Shown piece by piece: positions 1 to 27,299 of a DNA stretch of 64,000 nt. Each line of letters begins with the position of its first letter. Within the stretch, counting starts at the first letter, position 1. The notes beneath the pieces were generated by a model. That model saw only the letters and a list, made by a program, of their open reading frames with translations, made no database searches and had not been told where the DNA came from. Source of the stretch: Membranipora membranacea (Eukaryota > Bryozoa > Gymnolaemata > Cheilostomatida > Membraniporidae); assembly GCA_914767715.1 (NCBI GenBank), contig OU612069.1, positions 6,386,001-6,450,000 of the forward strand, read 5' to 3'. The position numbers and the translations under genes were made by a program.

Positions 1-40
1 GGCAGTAGCTTTAATCAACTGCGCTACATTAAATGCCATC
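1..40 (-). repeat. Partial tRNA-like sequence at window edge (SINE head or tRNA 5' part)
   Basis: Read on the minus strand, this edge carries a sequence like the 5' half of a tRNA, with an A-box-like stretch (TAGCGCAGTTGATTAAAGC). Only this part is inside the window, so a genuine tRNA gene and the head of a tRNA-derived SINE cannot be told apart. Two clear tRNA-derived SINEs elsewhere in the window make the SINE reading more likely. Confidence 0.3.
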
Positions 41-239
41 CAATAAAATTCGGACCTTTCTGAAAGTAACCTGTTCTGGTTGGAATCATTGCCAATAGCA
101 TTGTGAGGGCCACAATTGGATTGGCAACAAAGATTAAGCATGGTCTAATGCCTTGTATTTGGAGTTGCTCCACACATAAAATGGGAGCCCTATATATCAT
201 GACTTGCCCCACCTTATTTGGGTTTAATAGACTCCTCTC

Positions 240-311
240 GACATTGATCTCTCTGTCTGATCTCTCTGTCTGATTTCTCTGATCTCTCTGTCTGATCTCT
301 CTCTGTCTGTT
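240..311. repeat. CTCTGTCTGAT microsatellite
   Basis: Imperfect tandem repetition of a CTGATCTCT / CTGTCTGAT motif over about 70 bases. It is low-complexity sequence. The reading frame crossing it on the minus strand is rich in Arg, Asp and Gln only because of the repeat and is not a gene. Confidence 0.8.
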
Positions 312-429
312 AAAGTGTTGTAGGAGCAGTCAACACACACACCTGCTGATTCTCTGTTTATGGAATTATCTGCAATAAGTAGAATAAAAGATGACAGTAT
401 ATGTTGCGTTGGCTGTGCCATGGCCAATG

Positions 430-600
430 GCCGATTAGTGCCTGTTTCAGTTTCTGGCAGCTTGCTGCACTCCTACGATTAGGGGGTCAACCATGGCCTC
501 ACCTCTAGGATACATTCTAGTTTTCTAAGATGTATCACACTCTCAGTACGAGGACTTCGGGCAACTTGCGTCCCTCTTTAGGGGCGGCCCACCCTCTGTT
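430..600. repeat. Dispersed repeat B, copy 1
   Basis: This stretch matches 55120-55285 in inverted orientation. Shared blocks include one around a TTTAGGGGC(A/G)GCCC motif, the stretch around ATTCTAGTTTTCTA, and the flank containing GGCCGATTAGTGC. No coding sequence is seen. It is an interspersed repeat of unknown class. Confidence 0.6.
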
Positions 601-2689
601 TGTCATAAACAGGGTGTTCCTGTGTGCTTGGAAATATACATTCCGTCATATACCCTTTTACCCCATTGACCATTGCAGTCATATAGTTCTGTTTAGTTAA
701 AAGGCTAAGGTAACCTTAACCAGTATGTCCAAGGGGTGTATAAAATTACAAAGCAGCCCCGAGTCTGAAAGAGAAAAGTGCACCGTTAATTTTAAGGACT
801 CCACAAAATTATTAACATTGAACCAATGAAACATTTCCACCAAAATAATCTTGCTGTATTCCAAAAAATGACACGCGGTAAACATTTAACCACTTCATTA
901 TATCACTATTTTCTCAAGCGAGCTTAATACACCCCTGACTAGCATTTTCAATATTAGATAAGCTAAGTATGCTGTAGACTGGGAGTAAAAACTCAAATAT
1001 CTAAACCAAACATGAGTACAAGACACAACCTAACACTGCCTGTTATCTATTATTGCTGGTCGACGTTGATATTTAGTATTACGCAAATGGGCCCCTTTTT
1101 AATACCACTATAGCTAGAAGCTAAATACCGATTACTGATCGATGTAAGTTTAGGGGTACATGCTGGCGGCATCATAAAGGAACTGTCAAAATCAAGACTT
1201 ATCATGCAATGATGTTCTTATGTCATGATCACCAAGACCCTGTGCTCCAGGTTATCAAAACATACGTATATCTGTCCCATGCCAATCAAAACAAAAACAA
1301 AAAGTTGAGGATGTTTTTACAAACAGAGAAATATCAGAGGAGCCATAGCCTTTGGAGCAATAGCGTAAGAGTGGCACAATGTTGGTGTAATCGTTTGGTA
1401 AATAGGAATCAATTGATGTTTTCGGGAATTGAAGCAGTCAAGTCAACAGAAACACGGGATAAAATGAAACTTCTGAAAATTCAAAAACTAGCAGCTGTAA
1501 TACTTAATTGCTTCCTCTCATCGCCAAAGGTAAGGGCAGCAGTTTCACTGACCGCTATATTTATCTCAGTCTGCCCTGTACACACAATTTACATGATTAC
1601 ACTTACCTGAAAACCGGTCGGTAGGTGACTATCTACTTGACCCCTCTGCTCCGCAGATCTGTCTTTAGGAGCGTCACATCCCAGGTTAACAGGAGGAGCT
1701 CATTTAATGTCATCTGATGTCTAACTGGTTATTGGTGTACCTGTGTGGGAGAGAAAATCTGCTGCTCACAGATCAGATGTCTAGTATTCTGTGATACACT
1801 CTCTGGACCTAAGGTGCTTCTTCCCCTCACAGTCCTCTCAATTGTGAGAAAATGACATCCGCTAAATTAGACGGCTACATGAACGGTAAAACTTGAGGTA
1901 ACAGGGGTGTATACAAATTACTGATCATCCCCTAGGTGTGAAAGAAAGGATGGACAACTTGATTCTCAAAGTTGAACTTCAAGGTAGGGAAACAACAAAC
2001 ATTTAAATCAACAATTGTTGTTGCTACCAAAATATCACTATTCATTAAACAATCGTGAAATAGCCTACTGCTTCATATTTAAAGCTCTTCTTGGAGGCAT
2101 CTTTATACACCCCTGGCTAGCATTATCACTGTAAGATAAGCCAAGTGCGTGGTAAAATTCTATCAACATCCTAACTGACTAAAACAAACATGAGTACGTG
2201 ATGAGGCCTCACATTGCCTGTTTCTACGGTTGCTGTGTCTGTCTAGCCCCTCACTATTATCAAAAATATTGAGAACTGCGGCTAATTGGGAAGATATGAA
2301 GTAAAGCAGCACAAAACGAAAAGCCGATGCTTGTTGTTTGTTGTTTATAGAGGGAGGAAAGCTGCAGGTAAATATGCTGCTCCTTTTCAGGCAGGAGGGA
2401 TTAAATCACTTTCACATGGTGTTCCTCTGTACCGATGAGTTTCTAGAAATAATGGCTGTTATGGCCTGATGGCCTCTACATAAAGATGAAGCCCTAATAA
2501 TAATACTAATAATCCCATAGCCCAAAACGCTATTTCAGAATAAAAGAATGCCAAAAAGAGTAGGAGACGGTTGACATGACGATTGTAAGGAGGATGTCTC
2601 TCAGATTGTAGAAGAGAAGGCATTTTGTATGATGCCGTAATAGGACCACACTATTAATTAACCTAAAGCTTAAACTAAACAGACACCAA
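601..2689. other. Intergenic, no gene seen
   Basis: About 2 kb of AT-rich unique-looking DNA. The longest open frame (1209-1610, plus) has no recognisable domain, no splice context and an ordinary AT-rich composition, so it is not called. I see no RNA gene. Confidence 0.5.
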
Positions 2690-3010
2690 CACCATACGCT
2701 ACTCTCAGAACTCAGGCTAATCTCACAAACATCCTAAACTACCATGACGCCCATAGCATGAGCTACTGTCAGAACTCAGGCTAATCTCACAAACAGCCTA
2801 ATCTACACCGACAACCATATCATACGTCAGAAGAAAATGGGCCCACAAACTGCCTAAACGATACGGACACCAATACCATACGCTACTCTCAGAACTCAGG
2901 CCAATCTCACAAACAAATAAACTACACTGACGCCCATGACATAAGCTACTGTCAGAACTCAGGCTACTCTCACAAACAAACAAACTACACTGACGCCTAC
3001 GGCAGACGAG
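2690..3010. repeat. 64-bp minisatellite, locus 1
   Basis: Imperfect tandem units share a core CAGAACTCAGGCTAATCTCA followed by CAAACnnnCTAAACTACACTGAC and a CCCATAnCATnnGCTACTGT tail. The same family forms a longer array at 45505-46225, some 43 kb away. Open frames across the array are repeat translations. Confidence 0.85.
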
Positions 3011-3118
3011 CTGCGCCACATGGGAAAATAAACTGGGAATGGCGCAGCTCGGCTACATGCAATTTACATGTGGCGCAGCTCGGCTAGGGGCAATTTATGT
3101 GTGGAGCAGCTCGGCTAG
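3010..3118. repeat. Short 33-bp-type repeat with GGCGCAGCTCGGCTA core
   Basis: Three to four units of a GGCGCAGCTCGGCTA core separated by a CAATTTA(C/T)(A/G)TGT spacer lie directly after the 64-bp minisatellite. The core is clearly more GC-rich than the surroundings. Confidence 0.75.
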
Positions 3119-5970
3119 TTTCAAATTTTGAAGACATGAGAACACAACTCATGAATTTGATAGTCTGACACTACTCAGTCGGAAAAGAGTTGGAGTCAAC
3201 TTGGGTTTTGGAGGTATGATTGTTAACAACTAAGTCTGCACCATCTTGATAGCTGAGTCTGATAATTGGGTCCTAGGCCTGACTTTGAGTTTAGAGGATC
3301 ACTCACTGGCCTGAGCACTGAAAGGTGACCTTTTTAATGATATCACTATCAGTCACTCTCAACATAGAGCCACCTTGGAAAAGATATATGCAGAGGAGAG
3401 GTGTCTGTCATGTGAACTGTACTGTTCTGATTGTCACCACCCAATCTACTATCTTACCAAGGACTGGCAAGAACTAGCTAGGAGTACTCCTTGATCTTTC
3501 ACTACAGACAGCTCCTGGACCAATCTGTAGGATCTATGTATGTAGTTAATTTTTGTCATTGTTACAGTGAATCGGAGTCAAAGAATTGGTGGAATGTTGT
3601 TGACGATGCAGCAGCACCCTCACTGGCAGACTATCTATCTATGACCCAATGGTCCTCCTTATCCAAAACCTGTCTGGGACTGTGGCCAGTTTTGACGGTC
3701 GTATTACGTTCAATTCTTTCATTCAATGACCTCATAGCTCTATCGCTAACACAGGAACAGTTGAGCATCTCATTTGGTTTCTGCATTGATTGATCAAATT
3801 ATCATTTTCCCTTTCAGAACGGTTGAAGACAAGGTGATGACAACAAAATTAAAACCAGCCTATGGCCCAGTGGTCTATCATAATATTGATGGAAATAGAG
3901 TCATCTGGATGATCAATATGCCGACAAACAACTTGCCGATCAACTATGAGATACGAGTCTGCAACGTAGTGCCACAAAGAAGGTCAAATGACCTCTTTAC
4001 ATAAGTCTAACTCCTTGGTCTTAGTATCTATGCATTTTTTGATTGCTTGTGGGTCAGGTTTTCAGTTTAGGAACTCAAGCAGTCAAGCACATTTGAATTG
4101 TAAGTGCCCAAAGTGCCACTGATAAGCTGATTCAAATCAATCGTTAGTTCTAATAGCAAACAAATACATCGATGAACAGACTTGACAACTGTAATCTGTA
4201 AGTGGGTACCAAATTATTTCCAAGTTTTCTCTCTGGTCAGATTTAAATTTTTTTTTCTTACATACCATGTTTGTTTGTTGATGAGGAGCTGACATAAATG
4301 GTTCCTTTATTTCTTTTTTCGTTATCTGTTTTGTGTAACGTATTTTAAGCATAATAATAATTATACTATGCCTCAGAAAGTCTACAGAATAACGTATAGA
4401 TAGATGCGAATTTGTCAACAGTGACTGAAAGTTCTTTGAATAAAAAACAGCTTAGGTGCCCTACTTAGGTCTCGTCCCCAAATCACTCTCTCATAGATAG
4501 AACTATACCTATGCATTCTGAGTAAATGCCTTGTGCACGAATTGTCTAATTGAGCCAAGTGACCAGACTACCTTGGGAGAAAGATTGATTTTTGCTGAGA
4601 GAACTTGGAGCCGTGTTTACAAGAACTATGGTAGGACAACCCATATGTCTGATACAATCATACCAGGGAGTTTGGGACAAATGTTATATTGTGTCCCCAA
4701 CTCCCTGATCATACATACTCCCTGATATCTTTAGTTCACCCAAGGACTTACTATCACTCTCCTACATCTGTCTGCCTATTTTGTTCACCTCTATTTATGC
4801 TAAAGATAAGAAACGACTGAGAAAGTTTTTCAAAGACGCTAATAATCTGAATATTCAAAACATAAGTGTCCTTGATGCCATTATAGATAATTGAACTAAA
4901 AACCTGATACTAAATTACATACATGATGATGAACATTTTATAAATGAATTTTTACCAAAGCTTCCATCAGGAAGATTCAGGACATTAAAATATCGATCTT
5001 CTTGGGGGAAAGACAGTTTTGTAAGCAACATGATTTTATCCATCAATAATATCATTTTAACCCAATCCACTATGAGATGTCAGCTTTTTTTCACGTATTT
5101 TTTTCTTTGCTCTATGTGAACAGCAGTGTATCAAACAACAAATTTCGCAACATACTTATATGTGAGTGACACATAAACTAATCAATCAATCCAAAGTTGG
5201 AGTAAGGATAGGGGTTTGGTTTGACCCAAAAAAGTTGGATCAATGTGACTACGAGCCAGAATACCTGTCGCTGTTATGCATATTATATTCGATGTACCTG
5301 AAAATAAAAATTAAAAGCACAATACACTGTGAATCATTCGATCTTGTTACTATTGATAGATCTAAGCAGAGTATAGCAGGGTGCGAGGACTGCCTTACGC
5401 AATGAACCTTCTTTTCAGTTCCCCGGGGCCTGCACCCAGTGACCAAGCACCCTGATGAAGTTTGTTTATTTATTTGATACCGCAAAAAATCTCAAGGTAT
5501 CACCATCAACAGTATTGAATACAAACTGAAGTCCACAGCTTGACATTAATTTATCATCTACATCCTTCAGCCATGTTACAAGGGTAGCCTATATGAAGCA
5601 CTTACAGTGAGATGTGGCAGGACTAGGAGATGAGCTGTGCAACAGCATTATTGTTGTGTATAAAATCTCCTTGATCTCTCGTTGTTCATTGGAAAACATT
5701 TTAACTCTGTGAAGTCTCAGCATCTTAAATCCGGCTAAGAGTACCAGCCACTGTCTTACCAATGCAATCCTGATACATGTGATCAAAGATTAACTCAGTC
5801 TGGTGTTGATTGCATATCATTCCTATGGCTTATCTCTGGTTAATATCTAAAATGCTCCTTCATAATCATACAGGCTGTAAAATAAAAGTACACATACATA
5901 CACATGTTGTTTGGACTTTGTCAGATTACAGACACATCAATCACAGTCAAACTTTGAACTAAGTAACTTG
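3119..5970. other. Intergenic with scattered interspersed-repeat pieces
   Basis: No gene is called. A block near 3963-3995 (GCCACAAAGAAGGTCAAATG) recurs near 11362. A stretch at about 4440-4640 recurs, diverged, near 21180-21320 (shared GCATTCTGAGT core and flanks). These are pieces of dispersed repeats. Confidence 0.45.
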
Positions 5971-5973
5971 ATG

Positions 5974-7175
5974 CGGTAACTGTAAATTGCTGAACAGGCC
6001 GAACATGCTGAACAGCTGAACAGAATTTCTCAGACTACTAATTATGCACAAGCCTGGACAACTCCTTATATTCTGCTGAATACTTATATTAAGTTTGCAA
6101 TTGCCTTTGTTTCTTTCTATTATTTTATCCACAGTAAGTATTTGGGTGTTACACTTAGTGAATGGATGAATTCATTTTGTTTTCCCTCATTCATGAGGGA
6201 AAACAAATGAAGCAATTAATCTACCAAATCTGAAAATTTTAGGAAACTAGAAACACTATTCAGCACGATGCCATCCTTTCATCTAGGCAGTCTTGACAAG
6301 CTTTGTTGGGGGGGGGGGGGTGGGTGTTGTTGGTTCCTTCCATCCATTCACTAAGTGTAACACCCAAATACTTACTGTGGATAAAATAATAGAAAGTAAC
6401 AAAGGCAATTGCAAACTTAATATAAGTGACTGGTCTATATTATCATTAACCTGAGAATTTGGTTTATATTATGTAGATTGAACACTTGCCTATAAAATTC
6501 GTAATTCTGCATAAGATTTAGATAACCAATTGATATATTTCAATATCAAATATTATCATGAGTTATGTCAGCACAATAATAATGAGATTTCTTGATGACT
6601 ACATTTTACAAGGGAGACAGAAATTAATAATTTGATTATCTCTTACAGCTGGCACATATATATATATGAATTTATGGATCAGTGGAAAAACACATAGCGT
6701 TGCTATTTGTGAAGATATGCCATCAGTATAAAGCCTTGTGTGAGGATATAACTAAAGTTATAAATCTTGCAGTTTGTACATTACGCATGATTGAAGTTCC
6801 AGTAACAACCTTCAAAAACTCAGGCAAGCGCTGCTTGACAAAAGTTTACGAGTGTCAGCTATAACAGATTCTGAACTTGTGGACCATTTAAAGATGAGAA
6901 ATGCTGTCCAGCAACCACGCATGAAATAGCCATACGCCTCCTAAGGGTTAGATATGTACCCCACGTTCGTGTAATATATATCAGTGATGCTCTAAAACAA
7001 ATATTTTAGGTGCCAGCAGGAACTTAGGATTGATTCATTATACTCATTAAATCATTTGGCTGAGAGGAATGTGTTTGAGAAGTTATAGTCAGCCACTGAA
7101 AATAATACAAAAACTAATTTTAGTCTGAGAAATTCTGTTCAGCTGTTCAGCCTGTTCAGCAATTTACAGTTACCG
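5974..7175. mobile_element. 1.2-kb DNA transposon-like element with inverted termini
   Basis: The ends are inverted copies of one another over about 65 bases. The left end begins CGGTAACTGTAAATTGCTGA and the right end finishes with its complement, followed on both sides by CTGAACAGCTGAACAGAATT-type sequence. The interior holds a second, smaller inverted-repeat element (6082-6427) and a 60-codon open frame (6682-6864, plus) with no similarity I recognise. No transposase is visible, so it would be non-autonomous. I could not find a convincing target-site duplication. Confidence 0.65.
6082..6427. mobile_element. Nested MITE with about 85-bp inverted termini
   Basis: The left arm (6082-6170) starts ACTTATATTAAGTTTGCAAT. 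The right arm (6340-6427) is its near-perfect complement, ending in AATATAAGT. The two arms enclose a G-run near 6307-6320. No coding capacity is seen. It lies inside the larger inverted-repeat element at 5974-7175 and is therefore the younger insertion. Confidence 0.8.
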
Positions 7176-7404
7176 AGCTCCGCATTATTAGTTCTCTTTT
7201 CTGAGCTTAGGCTAGCAATACACAGTTTCGATGTCACTTTTCTTGTCAAAAACATGTGCTAAATGCTCTTCTAAAACTGTTAAAAGGTGATATAAGATTT
7301 TCTAAATATAAATTAGAATATTCTAACAAAGAATGAGAAAATGATAAGTGTATATCCAAGAGTTTGGGTAATCATCCATACGTCTCCTTAATACTGAATT
7401 TCAG

Positions 7405-7483
7405 CTGCACTCAAGCTAAGTGAATTAATTCACTCTCTATCGATCAGAGATATACATGCAATAGTATATCACGTCATCAGTGT
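7405..7483 (-). repeat. Dispersed repeat A, partial inverted copy
   Basis: Contains AGTGAATTAATTCACT and a GATCAGAGATATACATGCAA block that match, in inverted orientation, the repeat copies near 12030-12250, 13430-13640 and 17948-18160. It directly abuts the left end of the 150-bp tandem array. Confidence 0.55.
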
Positions 7484-20903
<13,420 letters not shown>

Positions 20904-20999
20904 TCAAGTGCTGCTGCTGCCTCAAAACTCTGACCTTATAGCCTCAGCCTGTTGGAGAAACGAAAATAAGTTTTATACTACCAGCCTAGCTTAAAAGTC

Positions 21000-23900
21000 T
21001 GGCTACACATGCCTTATTTTCCATAGCATTAGGAAACATGAAATTAGCTGCCCAATCCTTATCGTACTGAAAGTGCCACTGATCGTACTGAAAGTGCCCG
21101 ATGGAAAATACGGCGTGTGTAGTCACAGCCTAAATCATATTACCAGGGGTCTTTAAATTAAAAAAAGCCATAGTTGCAGTCAGATTGCTCACGCAATGAG
21201 TGAGTGATAGCTGCTAGGGTCTCGTTCAAACATCGTTCGCTCATTGATGGAACTATCCGCATTCTGAGTGAACGATTTGGGAGCGGTCTTGTCTAATTGA
21301 AAGACCAAGATGGTGATGATTTGCTGGGACTGTTGTTCTGTGGTTTGTGCAGTGAGAAAATGAAATTACAACTGTAAGTCTTAATAGTATTAAATGTTCC
21401 AACTTTGTTTACAGTCAACACAGAACTTTTCCGCCAAAAGATTTATATATTCTTTTATAATGTGTCCTCCTCAAACAAGCTATAGGGGTGATACGGTAGT
21501 AATCACCATCATCCACACCACGAACCGCAGCTCATGATTATCAATGCTGCAAGATCTGGAAGGGCCTAGCTGACTTGTGCGTGGTCAATGGATGGTCTTC
21601 CCCTCCCTATTCAACAGAGCCGTCAACAATAGAAGAGCTTACTGATCCTGCAACTCGGTTAATGGTGAATCACAAACAGCTGCAGTCCACCAATCCTTGG
21701 CATATCAGATTAAAAAGGCAAAAAATGACAAATTTAAAAGCCTGCAAGAATAATCTGTCAATACTCAAATCTGTCAGAACAATCAACTAGACTAAACTAA
21801 ACTAGCTACACAGAATCCCTTACAGAATCCCTTACAGAATCCCTTACAGAACACATCGGACTATTTGCAGAATGCCAAAGAGGACAGCATCAAATAGCGT
21901 TGAAATACTTCCAACTCTAAAATCCATTTGTAAACTGAAGCTTTTTATTGCACCAAACAGTGACATAGTTGGCTAATGGTGTAAATTTATCGTTTTGCAC
22001 CGAGCTAAAAAGAATGAGTGATAGCCTGCAGCCAAAGTTAAAACTCTTTATGACAAAGCCATTGAAGTAAGGGATTATAATGTGAGATGGTTATCAAATA
22101 AAAAGCTTATAATGAGCTCCTGTACAAAGGAAGCAAGGTGATGTGCACAAACTCAGCGAAGTGCAGTCTTAGAGAAACAACAAAAAATCAAGATGCTACG
22201 GGCAGCTAGATCTCCATGAAACCAAGAAGTCCTATGAAGTTCCAGCAGAACATTGCCTTTTCTCAACAACAGGAACAAGAAGAAAGTGGGCCAATTAGTT
22301 GATCACCGCAATAACCAGACTTGTGGCAAACCAACACTATCCATAAAACATGTCTAGATCCCTTTCAGATCAGGTCACACACACTTGTCTTATTCTTGGC
22401 AGCTACTGGCAGCTAAATCTGGAAGTATTAAGGTCCCAGGTGTAGTGTCTAGCCTCAAGCCAACACAAAACGCTCAGCCGTCTAAACAAAAGCCATGCTT
22501 TGCAAGGAAATGAAATTCCTGCAGCCCATTGAGTAATTCCCTAATCACGTCTTCAGGTGATTTTGAGCGACAAACCTCACACGATGTCGAGAGGAAATTA
22601 AATCATTCCAGGCCGACAAACTTTTTCTAGGTGCTCATCTCAGAGCATCAAGAGTATGCCGTGACATTATGTAAGCCTGTCTAAATGTGACAGCGGCCTA
22701 GTCTTAAACTGAAGCGAGCTCACAAAGGGCAAGGTCAACTCATAAACACAGGGCAAGACCTGGTGGCAATAACCAAACCCTGACAGTCAAGATAAAGATA
22801 TTAAAACAATAGTCCAGCTGTGCAGATATGAAAATCAGACAGACATTGAGGATGAAATTGTGGTCAAAGAACAGTTTAGGGTGGAATACCCTGACACCAC
22901 CCTAAGCAATCAACAATGAACGAAGAGTCAAACAATGAAATCATGAGCTACAATCTCTAAAAAAAACTCCCAAAAACTAGTTCAAATAGATCACAGAATC
23001 ACTAATGAAACATCATTAAGTGCCACTAATGAGTATCAGTGTGGATAGCTTTTGTGCTCAAGATGCATGTTGGGGGTTGTATGTGGGACAACACCTAGTA
23101 CCCCCAACAGTCTCTCACCAAAAAGTGTAGAGTACCCAAGCTTGGAAGAAAGCACTGTAGTTCTTTAATTGGGTACAATTTGTATCCAAAGTGCTCAACA
23201 GTGCACATAGGACATAAATTCAGGGCATTATCTTGCACAGCGCCAAATGAAATGCTTAAATGAAATGCGTTTGAGAACTGCTGTTCATAATCACTACATT
23301 AATACAGTGATATAGGGTCTGACAGACAAAAGGGTAGAGTGTGCTTCTTCCACAAGATTGATGACTCATGTATAGGCCACTTCAAATGTCACTGACACTA
23401 TTGGAAATATGATAAATGATTTATTAATGTCATAATCCAGATGTGTGACCGGTGGGGCCAGAAGGTCGGGGCATCAAGTGACTGTTAGTCAGTAGCAACC
23501 TAGACCATTGGGAGTTGCTGCCGGTCCACTGGTCACCTGCGGCTTGACCAGTGGCATGGAGCAACTGGAATGCAGGCAGTTGAATTCAACTTGATCTAGT
23601 AGCAACCTGTCCATTTGCTGATGTTATGAAATTGAGGCAAATCATAAATGATACTCATAATTGTGCATCCACACAAATATATCTGCTGAATAATAGAAAT
23701 GGCTGGCATTCAAACTATGTATGACAAAATAACGAAAAATAGCTGAATCCCAAGTATATAGGCTACTTGATGAACAAAGAGCAACGATCAAATGAAACTG
23801 AACGGATATTGATGTCCCAGAAAGCTATGCATTGAACCACTTTGCAACACGCTAGACTCCACTAACTTGATTTTCCACCAAAGGCTGCTGGAAATACCCT

Positions 23901-25500
23901 AAAGATGAGAAATATGTTAATATCATCAGGGATCAAGGTGAGCCAAACCTTCCTAGTCATTATGCCTTTAGACCGAATTGGGTAAGATATTGTAAAAGTT
24001 CGCATCAGGTTAGATCTACAATGACATACATATGGAACCAAATCATCAAGTAGCTTAGGTGATGACTCATTGTCCTCTTGGAAAGCACATCACAAGATCG
24101 TTAATTTTGATTATTTGAGAGAACCCTATCTGCTCAAACGCACAAAAATATACACAGTGTATATTCTACCATCAAACATACATGGTCAGAATCAAAAGAA
24201 ATGGATTTCAATTGATGGTTTGGAAGCCTAACTTGATAGATAGTAGTAGCAGCCCATGTGTCTGTAGCGATACATTTTCTCCTCCAATCTGGTCCATTAA
24301 CTAAATGAATTCCATCACCATCTGGCATTGAATTGCTTGGGAGCCTCTAAATTCTTTGTAGAAGCCTACAGAGTAGGTACAGGTACCACAGGCCGAACTA
24401 CTCTGTCCCACTGGCTTGCAAACCCTGACTCTCACCATGGTGGTGAAACCGGTATCCTGAACTTGGAACGGATTACATACAAACAGAGTGCCACATTACC
24501 TGAGCATTCAAAACTATGAAGCGGTGATCATGCCGGCAAGTACCAAGTACCGTTTGTTCCTTTTTTTAACTCGTACACAAACAGGGTTCCTGGTGATCAG
24601 ACAGACGGTCACAGTGTCATTCATGTAAATTATTATTGTCCTCACTTTACTAGGTCTAGTAAGACTCAGGCAAATGGAGTAAGTATTACACTACTACTCT
24701 GTTGTCAGCTGACTATCTCAGAACAGAACGACTACACTAACTTTAACTAACTTAGTCTTAGAGTTAGGTTAGTCCCATTTACAAAATTTATGAATATAAA
24801 AATGATTCAGGCCAATGTGAAACAAACAAACCAAGTTATAATGATTATTATAATGTATACATGACTGGATTCCACTCAATAAACACAGCCACTGGATCAA
24901 CATCAATGCAATCCACCACCGCCACACCATGAGTGATCAACAAACAACAATAATTGTGAATTTACTGAAGTGAAATATATATATAAAAATAAAGACATGA
25001 AATAAAAAAAATTTCAGCAAGCAACTTTTATGACTTACCAAACACTTTTTGAGCAATCTCAATCTGTTACACCAATCACAAGAGTGTGACCTTCAACACT
25101 GAGTCACAATTGGATTTCATTTGCTATTGTCAGTCACTACAGTCTATTATGCAGCACATTCACTGTTTTTTCGGGTTGATAAATTTGGCAAAATGAGTGA
25201 ATCACTTCATCTCATTGCACTTTAGTGATTTGCCCAGGATATTGATGCGCAAACCTATAAATGCTCTTTTCACCTTCCCAGATTACCAATTATGAATAAT
25301 GAATCAAATCTTAATACATTTTAGGAATGAGCATCCTCAATTTCAACTCCGAAATTAGTATTTTATCAACAAATCTTGTGAAGTGAACAAAGTCAAAGTG
25401 TTTTAATTTCAGAGTAGTGATACAAATTAGGGGCCAGACAGTCTTGCGCCAGTGGACCATGTAATCAACTAGAGTGTGGGGGTTTCAAAAGCCAGACAGC
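21000..25500. other. Intergenic, degenerate repeat DNA
   Basis: Upstream of Smad on its strand, so some of this could be promoter, but no core promoter is evident. 21560-22350 has short protein-like runs broken by stops on the plus strand and may be an old retroelement. A piece of dispersed repeat D lies at about 23520-23630. Two short opposed open frames meet near 24328 and show no domain. No gene is called. Confidence 0.4.
23520..23630 (+). repeat. Dispersed repeat D, copy 1
   Basis: Contains CAACTGGAATGCAGGCAGTT and a following TTGATCTAGTAG. The same pair of blocks recurs at 54505-54580 and 62540-62620. It is a short interspersed repeat of unknown class. Confidence 0.6.
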
Positions 25501-25504
25501 ATAT

Positions 25505-25995
25505 ATCTCGGGTTCACTAAAATGCGGAAATCCGTGATCACGCAAATTCACGTGCGTATTGCGGAAATTTAGTGCGTATTTCCGCATTTTAGTCAATCCT
25601 GTGTGGAATTGCATTCTGCTTGCAGGATAGCCTTGTGACATAGTCTATCTCTGCAGCACAGCAGTGGTGGCGCTGCCTTCCATCAAGAAAGGCAACTCCC
25701 AGGGTTCAAGGTTATGAGATATCAAAACCAGTGTTCCATTTAGGCCCAAATATTTCCAAAATATGGGTTTCCATTGTTTTCCCAATTTTGGTACTCAGAC
25801 TAGGTGAATTAGTTCAAGCCCTATGCTGCAGAGACGAACGTATGCCTCAACAGTTCGCACATGCGCAGACTGGTGGGATTGACTAAAATGCGGAAATCAC
25901 CTTGTGACCTACTCGTGACCTTGAAAATCATTTTTCCGCATTTTAGTCAAAATTGACTAAAATGCGGAAATTTCAAATTTAGCTTTTTTACCACT
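25505..25995. repeat. Cluster of inverted TNACTAAAATGCGGAAAT motifs
   Basis: The motif CACTAAAATGCGGAAAT or GACTAAAATGCGGAAAT and its complement occur at least five times within 490 bases, in alternating orientation, including a back-to-back pair near 25936-25970. A related pair occurs at 33490-33585. The motif behaves like the terminal repeat of a small foldback DNA element. No coding sequence is present. Confidence 0.7.
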
Positions 25996-27299
25996 TAATG
26001 TGGCCTGTAAGAAAAAAAATTGATATGTGTTCTATGAAACCATCTCATAGGCTATGTGTATGGGCAATCTGGGTTAGAAATAATGTGTTGTAGGACAGCT
26101 GTAGCACTATTTATGTAAAGCGGAAATCCAGTGAAATCTTCAGTGAAATATGTACATGAATATACAGGAGAAGATAACTCTAATATGATGATTTGTCAAA
26201 CAAAATCCCCATGCTAGTTACTGTTTCTGAAATGCAGATTTTGATAGAGGCAAGTTTTATTGAGGAGAAATGCTTTTATGGGCATATTATACATTGAGAG
26301 TGAAGATATAGGACACTAATATACATTGAGAGTAAAGCCATATAATATATGCAATAGCAACCCGGGTGTTTACACATCGATAGTTAACCTGATATCTTAC
26401 AAGTGGTGACGTTGGGTGATTATCATGGTAGTAGCAAAAAGGTCATCGGAGAACATAGGAAAACATCTGTGAAAACATGTAGATCAGTCTATTGGTGATC
26501 AAGTCCTTCATAGCAGAACCGTATACAGTAGAGCATAGCCACCCACTTTGACACCAAAGATCACTTTCCGGGAAAGGCAGGGTGGTCCTTGTCACAACAA
26601 TTCATAAGAGTGTTTTTGGTTTTTCATTCTGCTCTATTGAAGTGCAAATGAACTAATTATAACTTATAATATCTAAGCACATAGTCAAGATTGCGTGATG
26701 AGACTGAGTAATTATACATTTTATTTTCATAAGCCACACAATAATCATATTGATCAGCCTGTATAAAAGCACAAGTGAGTCCAACAATGTAGTTGGTAGA
26801 TATTTATAAAACAATTCATTGTTTCAGGTATTGATAGTGTAGATGCGTAATATCAGCCAATGTTTTACTAAAATCAGGGGTAGTTTATAAGCATACATAC
26901 ATCTGTAACTTTGTATTTAGCAAGATTAAACCTTGATTCACTTTGGTGTTTATGAAATAAAACTGACCTACATTAGATGAGTTGAATTTTGGCAGGAGGA
27001 AAAGTTTGACATTTCACAATCTGAAATTTATCGATAGACTACATTCACTTTGAAAAGCTCTCTATCATTTCTACGAAGGTACCAGCTAGTACCAGCTTGA
27101 TGGCTGTGTCTTTCGGCTCGAAGACACAATTCATGTTGATTGGAGAGTCTGTTGTGACCTTCTGCACAAGATAGACTAGAATCTATCGATCATGAGGTAG
27201 CTTCAGTCCATAGCAAGAGTTATTCTCAGCAATCACAGAACTTGGTAGATGCATCCCTAGAAGAAAATATAAAAATGCCAACTTTCAGCTGAGCAGACC

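Noticed and set aside
1209-1610. 133-codon open frame as a gene
   Set aside because: No domain, no splice or promoter context, composition like its AT-rich surroundings.
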